Assembly: GCA_900769995.1 (NCBI GenBank)
Contig: CAAGIT010000175.1
Coordinates: 1-6,139 of the forward strand
Direction: 5' to 3'
Origin: an uncultured Oscillospiraceae bacterium
Lineage (GTDB): Bacteria > Bacillota > Clostridia > Oscillospirales > Oscillospiraceae
DNA: 6,139 nucleotides
Made by a program: the position numbers and the translations under genes. Shown piece by piece: positions 4,760 through 6,139 of this stretch. Each line of letters begins with the position of its first letter. Positions within the stretch are counted from its first letter, which is position 1. Under the pieces are notes generated by a model. The model saw only the letters and a program-made list of their open reading frames with translations, was not told the origin of the DNA and searched no databases.

Positions 4760-5701
4760 CTATTTCTCCTGTGCAAGCAGGAGTTCACTCAGCCGATCGG
4801 CAAAAAATTCCGCTGAACGCACTGCCTCCTCGAGCGAATTTCCTGCCGCGCCGACCTCCAGCAGCAGGGAGCAGGGTGTCAAATGCTGATTGTACCGCGC
4901 AGCACGCAGGGCAAGCTCCCGAAACAGTCCGGGCGCGTATTTTTCACAATATGCCTGTAGCTGCAACGCAACCGACAGATTTCCCTGCCACGCGGGATAG
5001 GGCAAGGCTTCGGTGTCCGTGCCCATGACGAACAGGAGCTTCGCCGCAGGCTCACCGCCCAGCTCCGCCGTCAGTGCCAGCTCGTTGCCGTCGTTGTCCG
5101 AAATGGCATCCCGATGCACGTCAATGACCATTTGAATCGACGGATATTCCGCCAAATACCGCGAAATCACCTCTGCCGTGCGTTCGTAGGCATCGTTATA
5201 GCCGAGCAGGTCGTTGAGCGTTGTGTCGTGTAACGTATAGATTCCGTTATTGTTCAGGCGGTCGGCAAGTGCCGCGCCCACGCACACAACATTTTCCTCC
5301 GTGTTTTCCGTGTGCGTGCTGCCGGCATAAGCCTCGCTTGCGTGGGTATGGACAATCAGAATCACCGGCCCGTCCACATCGAGTGTCAGCGGGATCGGCT
5401 GCTCGATCAGCTCCGCCGCGTCAAAGCTCGACCATGAGGTATTCTGCACCGAAACCAGCGCCGCATCCTCAGCTGTAAGGGTCGTGTCCGGCGTGAAGCC
5501 CGGAACGGTATAGGGCATGGTCGGATAGCCCTCCGTGGGAGGCTCTGCGGCGATTGCAAGGGTTTCCTTTTCAGTATTATGTAAACCTGACGTCAGGGCG
5601 TGCCAATCCAGCTCTGCCGCCAGACGGAACAAAACCGCCGTCAGCAGAACCGCAAAACAGACCCACCGCAGGAGCATTTCCGATTTCTTCTTCGTCTGCA
5701 T
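4760..5701 (-). CDS. spoIIP: Stage II sporulation protein P (SpoIIP)
   Basis: SpoIIP is the peptidoglycan amidase/endopeptidase of the SpoIID-SpoIIM-SpoIIP engulfment machine, working at the septum outside the mother-cell membrane. The 313-residue product has a basic start (QTKKK), one membrane segment at about 9-29, a linker of about 80 residues, then the catalytic domain. Family signatures are VILIVHTHASEAY (113-125, first His/Glu cluster), MVIDVHRDAI (191-200) and YNQHLTPCSLLLEVGAAGNSLEEA (270-293, with the conserved Glu282). It is shorter than B. subtilis SpoIIP (about 400 residues), and the shortening appears to be in the N-terminal linker. GGAGGG (5712-5707) lies five bases before ATG 5701. 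A GTG at 5716 would make the ribosome site part of the coding sequence, so I reject it. No convincing sigma-E or sigma-F promoter was seen upstream. Confidence 0.93.
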   Translation of the reverse strand: MQTKKKSEMLLRWVCFAVLLTAVLFRLAAELDWHALTSGLHNTEKETLAIAAEPPTEGYPTMPYTVPGFTPDTTLTAEDAALVSVQNTSWSSFDAAELIEQPIPLTLDVDGPVILIVHTHASEAYAGSTHTENTEENVVCVGAALADRLNNNGIYTLHDTTLNDLLGYNDAYERTAEVISRYLAEYPSIQMVIDVHRDAISDNDGNELALTAELGGEPAAKLLFVMGTDTEALPYPAWQGNLSVALQLQAYCEKYAPGLFRELALRAARYNQHLTPCSLLLEVGAAGNSLEEAVRSAEFFADRLSELLLAQEK

Positions 5702-5706
5702 AGCTG

Positions 5707-5712
5707 CCCTCC
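5707..5712 (-). promoter_or_regulatory. Ribosome binding site deciding the spoIIP start
   Basis: GGAGGG on the minus strand lies five bases before ATG 5701-5699. The open frame extends upstream to GTG 5716-5714, but that codon overlaps this site and has no ribosome site of its own, so the ATG is preferred. Confidence 0.7.
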
Positions 5713-5776
5713 GCACGATACATTCTCATAGATATATATGCGGAAGCGGAAACGAATAGAACCTGATTTTTATAAA

Positions 5777-5806
5777 ACCGCCGGACAGAAACGTCTGTCC
5801 GGCGGT
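5777..5806 (-). terminator. Strong hairpin upstream of spoIIP
   Basis: A perfect 13-bp stem (5777-5789 with 5794-5806, core CCGGACAGA) closes the loop AACG. On the minus strand the stem runs straight into TTTTATAAAAAT, so it would work best as a terminator for minus-strand transcription arriving from the right, insulating spoIIP. On the plus strand it is followed by CAGTCTGT, the same flank as the hairpin at 2347-2376. It has the same stem length and loop size as that hairpin, but a different core sequence. Confidence 0.55.
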
Positions 5807-5837
5807 CAGTCTGTTGGGAAAGTTCGAAGGACAAGCA

Positions 5838-5864
5838 ACTCTCGCCTGTGGCATAGGCGAGAGT
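5838..5864. repeat. Perfect 10-bp hairpin next to palindromic element copy 3
   Basis: ACTCTCGCCT (5838-5847) pairs with AGGCGAGAGT (5855-5864) around a seven-base loop. It abuts the GTCGTG that leads into the GTAGGGGCGG element at 5868. The copy at 2445-2501 keeps the AGTCGTG flank but lacks this hairpin. It has no clear T-run on either side. Confidence 0.6.
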
Positions 5865-5867
5865 CGT

Positions 5868-5923
5868 GTAGGGGCGGATATCATCCGCCTCCATGCGGTA
5901 TGGCGGCTGATAGCCGCCCCTAC
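5868..5923 (+). repeat. GTAGGGGCGG two-armed palindromic element, copy 3
   Basis: This 56-bp unit has the ends GTAGGGGCGG (5868-5877) and CCGCCCCTAC (5914-5923). Its arms are GGCGGAT/ATCCGCC (5873-5879 with 5883-5889, loop ATC) and GGCGGCT/AGCCGCC (5902-5908 with 5912-5918, loop GAT). It is nearly identical to copy 1 and to the reverse complement of copy 2. It is followed by TTGAACCATTTTT, as in copy 2. Confidence 0.85.
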
Positions 5924-5951
5924 GGGTTGAACCATTTTTTCTCGTTTCACC

Positions 5952-6007
5952 GTAGGGGACGGGTTTCCCGTCCCGAAGAATAACGGGAGGCGAAACGCCT
6001 CCCCTAC
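5952..6007 (+). repeat. GTAGGGG/CCCCTAC two-armed element, GGGACGGG variant
   Basis: This 56-bp unit starts GTAGGGG (5952-5958) and ends CCCCTAC (6001-6007). It holds two perfect 8-bp arms: GGGACGGG/CCCGTCCC (loop TTT, ending 5974) and GGGAGGCG/CGCCTCCC (5985-5992 with 5996-6003, loop AAA). It has the same ends and two-arm plan as the GTAGGGGCGG elements, but different paired arm sequences. Its first 23 bases are repeated exactly, inverted, at 2393-2415. Confidence 0.85.
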
Positions 6008-6073
6008 TATGTTGTAACATCAAAATTTTGCGATTTGACTTTGTTGGCATCACTGGCACGGGAGCGTCCCAAG

Positions 6074-6113
6074 CCTCCCTTGTGTAAAGGGAGGTGCCCC
6101 GAAGGGGCGGAGG
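6074..6113. repeat. CCTCCCTT intergenic palindromic repeat
   Basis: There are two hairpins in tandem. CCTCCCTT (6074-6081) pairs with AAGGGAGG (6087-6094), loop GTGTA. GCCCC (6096-6100) pairs with GGGGC (6104-6108), loop GAA. The closing GGAGG (6109-6113) can instead pair with the opening CCTCC, making an outer stem. From memory this type of CCTCCCTTGTGTAAAGGGAGG repeat is common between genes of gut Clostridia. That is recall, not a search. It has no coding content. Confidence 0.7.
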
Positions 6114-6139
6114 GATTGACGCGGTAGAATCTTGCGGTA

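Larger units (their letters stand above)
5702..6139. other. Gene-free, repeat-packed intergenic region
   Basis: No credible gene is seen in this 438-base stretch. It holds, in order, the spoIIP ribosome site, a 13-bp hairpin, a 10-bp hairpin, two GTAGGGG elements and the CCTCCCTT repeat. Open frames run through it on both strands, but they translate the palindromes and lack ribosome binding sites. Bases 6008-6060 between the repeats show nothing I can name. Confidence 0.7.

Noticed and set aside
5738..5983. Plus-strand open frame of 81 codons upstream of spoIIP
   Set aside because: It consists of hairpins and two repeat elements read as protein, with no ribosome site or family resemblance.
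5577..6059. Minus-strand open frame of 160 codons through the repeat region into spoIIP
   Set aside because: It translates the palindromic elements (RRGGYQPP-type peptides), overlaps spoIIP in another frame and lacks a ribosome site. Such frames are often annotated falsely as hypothetical proteins.

Overview
The window looks like chromosomal DNA of an endospore-forming, fairly GC-rich member of the Clostridia, most likely a gut Oscillospirales/Ruminococcaceae-type bacterium. Three things suggest this: a stage II sporulation protein (SpoIIP), Gram-positive cell-wall genes with strong AAGGAG-type ribosome binding sites, and the style of the intergenic GTAGGGGCGG and CCTCCCTT palindromes. The taxonomic call is an inference, because no rRNA or other marker gene is present.

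Layout from left to right. Bases 2-73 hold the last 23 codons of an unidentified plus-strand gene, which runs directly into a palindromic repeat (73-132). A leader with a good sigma-A-type promoter (255-282) precedes a large plus-strand gene (355-2337) for a membrane-anchored VanW-domain cell-wall protein with a repetitive Ser/Glu/Thr/Pro tail. A 233-base convergent gap (2338-2570) is filled by two near-identical hairpins enclosing two palindromic repeats. A minus-strand block follows: spoIIP (5701-4760), then a promoter (4719-4691), then ddl (4665-3595), a DUF1934/YwiB-like gene (3598-3176) and an unrecognised 193-residue gene (3152-2571). The last three look like one operon: ddl and the DUF1934 gene overlap by four bases, and a 23-base gap follows. 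Bases 5702-6139 contain no credible gene and are packed with hairpins and repeats.

Functionally the genes share a cell-envelope theme. Ddl makes the D-Ala-D-Ala end of the peptidoglycan stem peptide. SpoIIP cuts peptidoglycan during engulfment of the forespore. The VanW-family protein is predicted to sit outside the membrane and contact the wall. The VanW name does not imply vancomycin resistance: no vanHAX-type or VanRS genes are seen, and Ddl carries the tyrosine expected of a D-Ala-D-Ala enzyme.

The most notable non-coding signal is a family of small cruciform elements bounded by GTAGGGG/CCCCTAC. They contain one or two internal hairpin arms whose sequences differ but whose pairing is kept. 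Two intergenic regions carry a larger composite of these elements, about 115 bp, in opposite orientations. I saw no defence system, CRISPR array, transposase, rRNA or tRNA. Apart from the repeats and the 193-residue operon protein, the region is ordinary chromosome.
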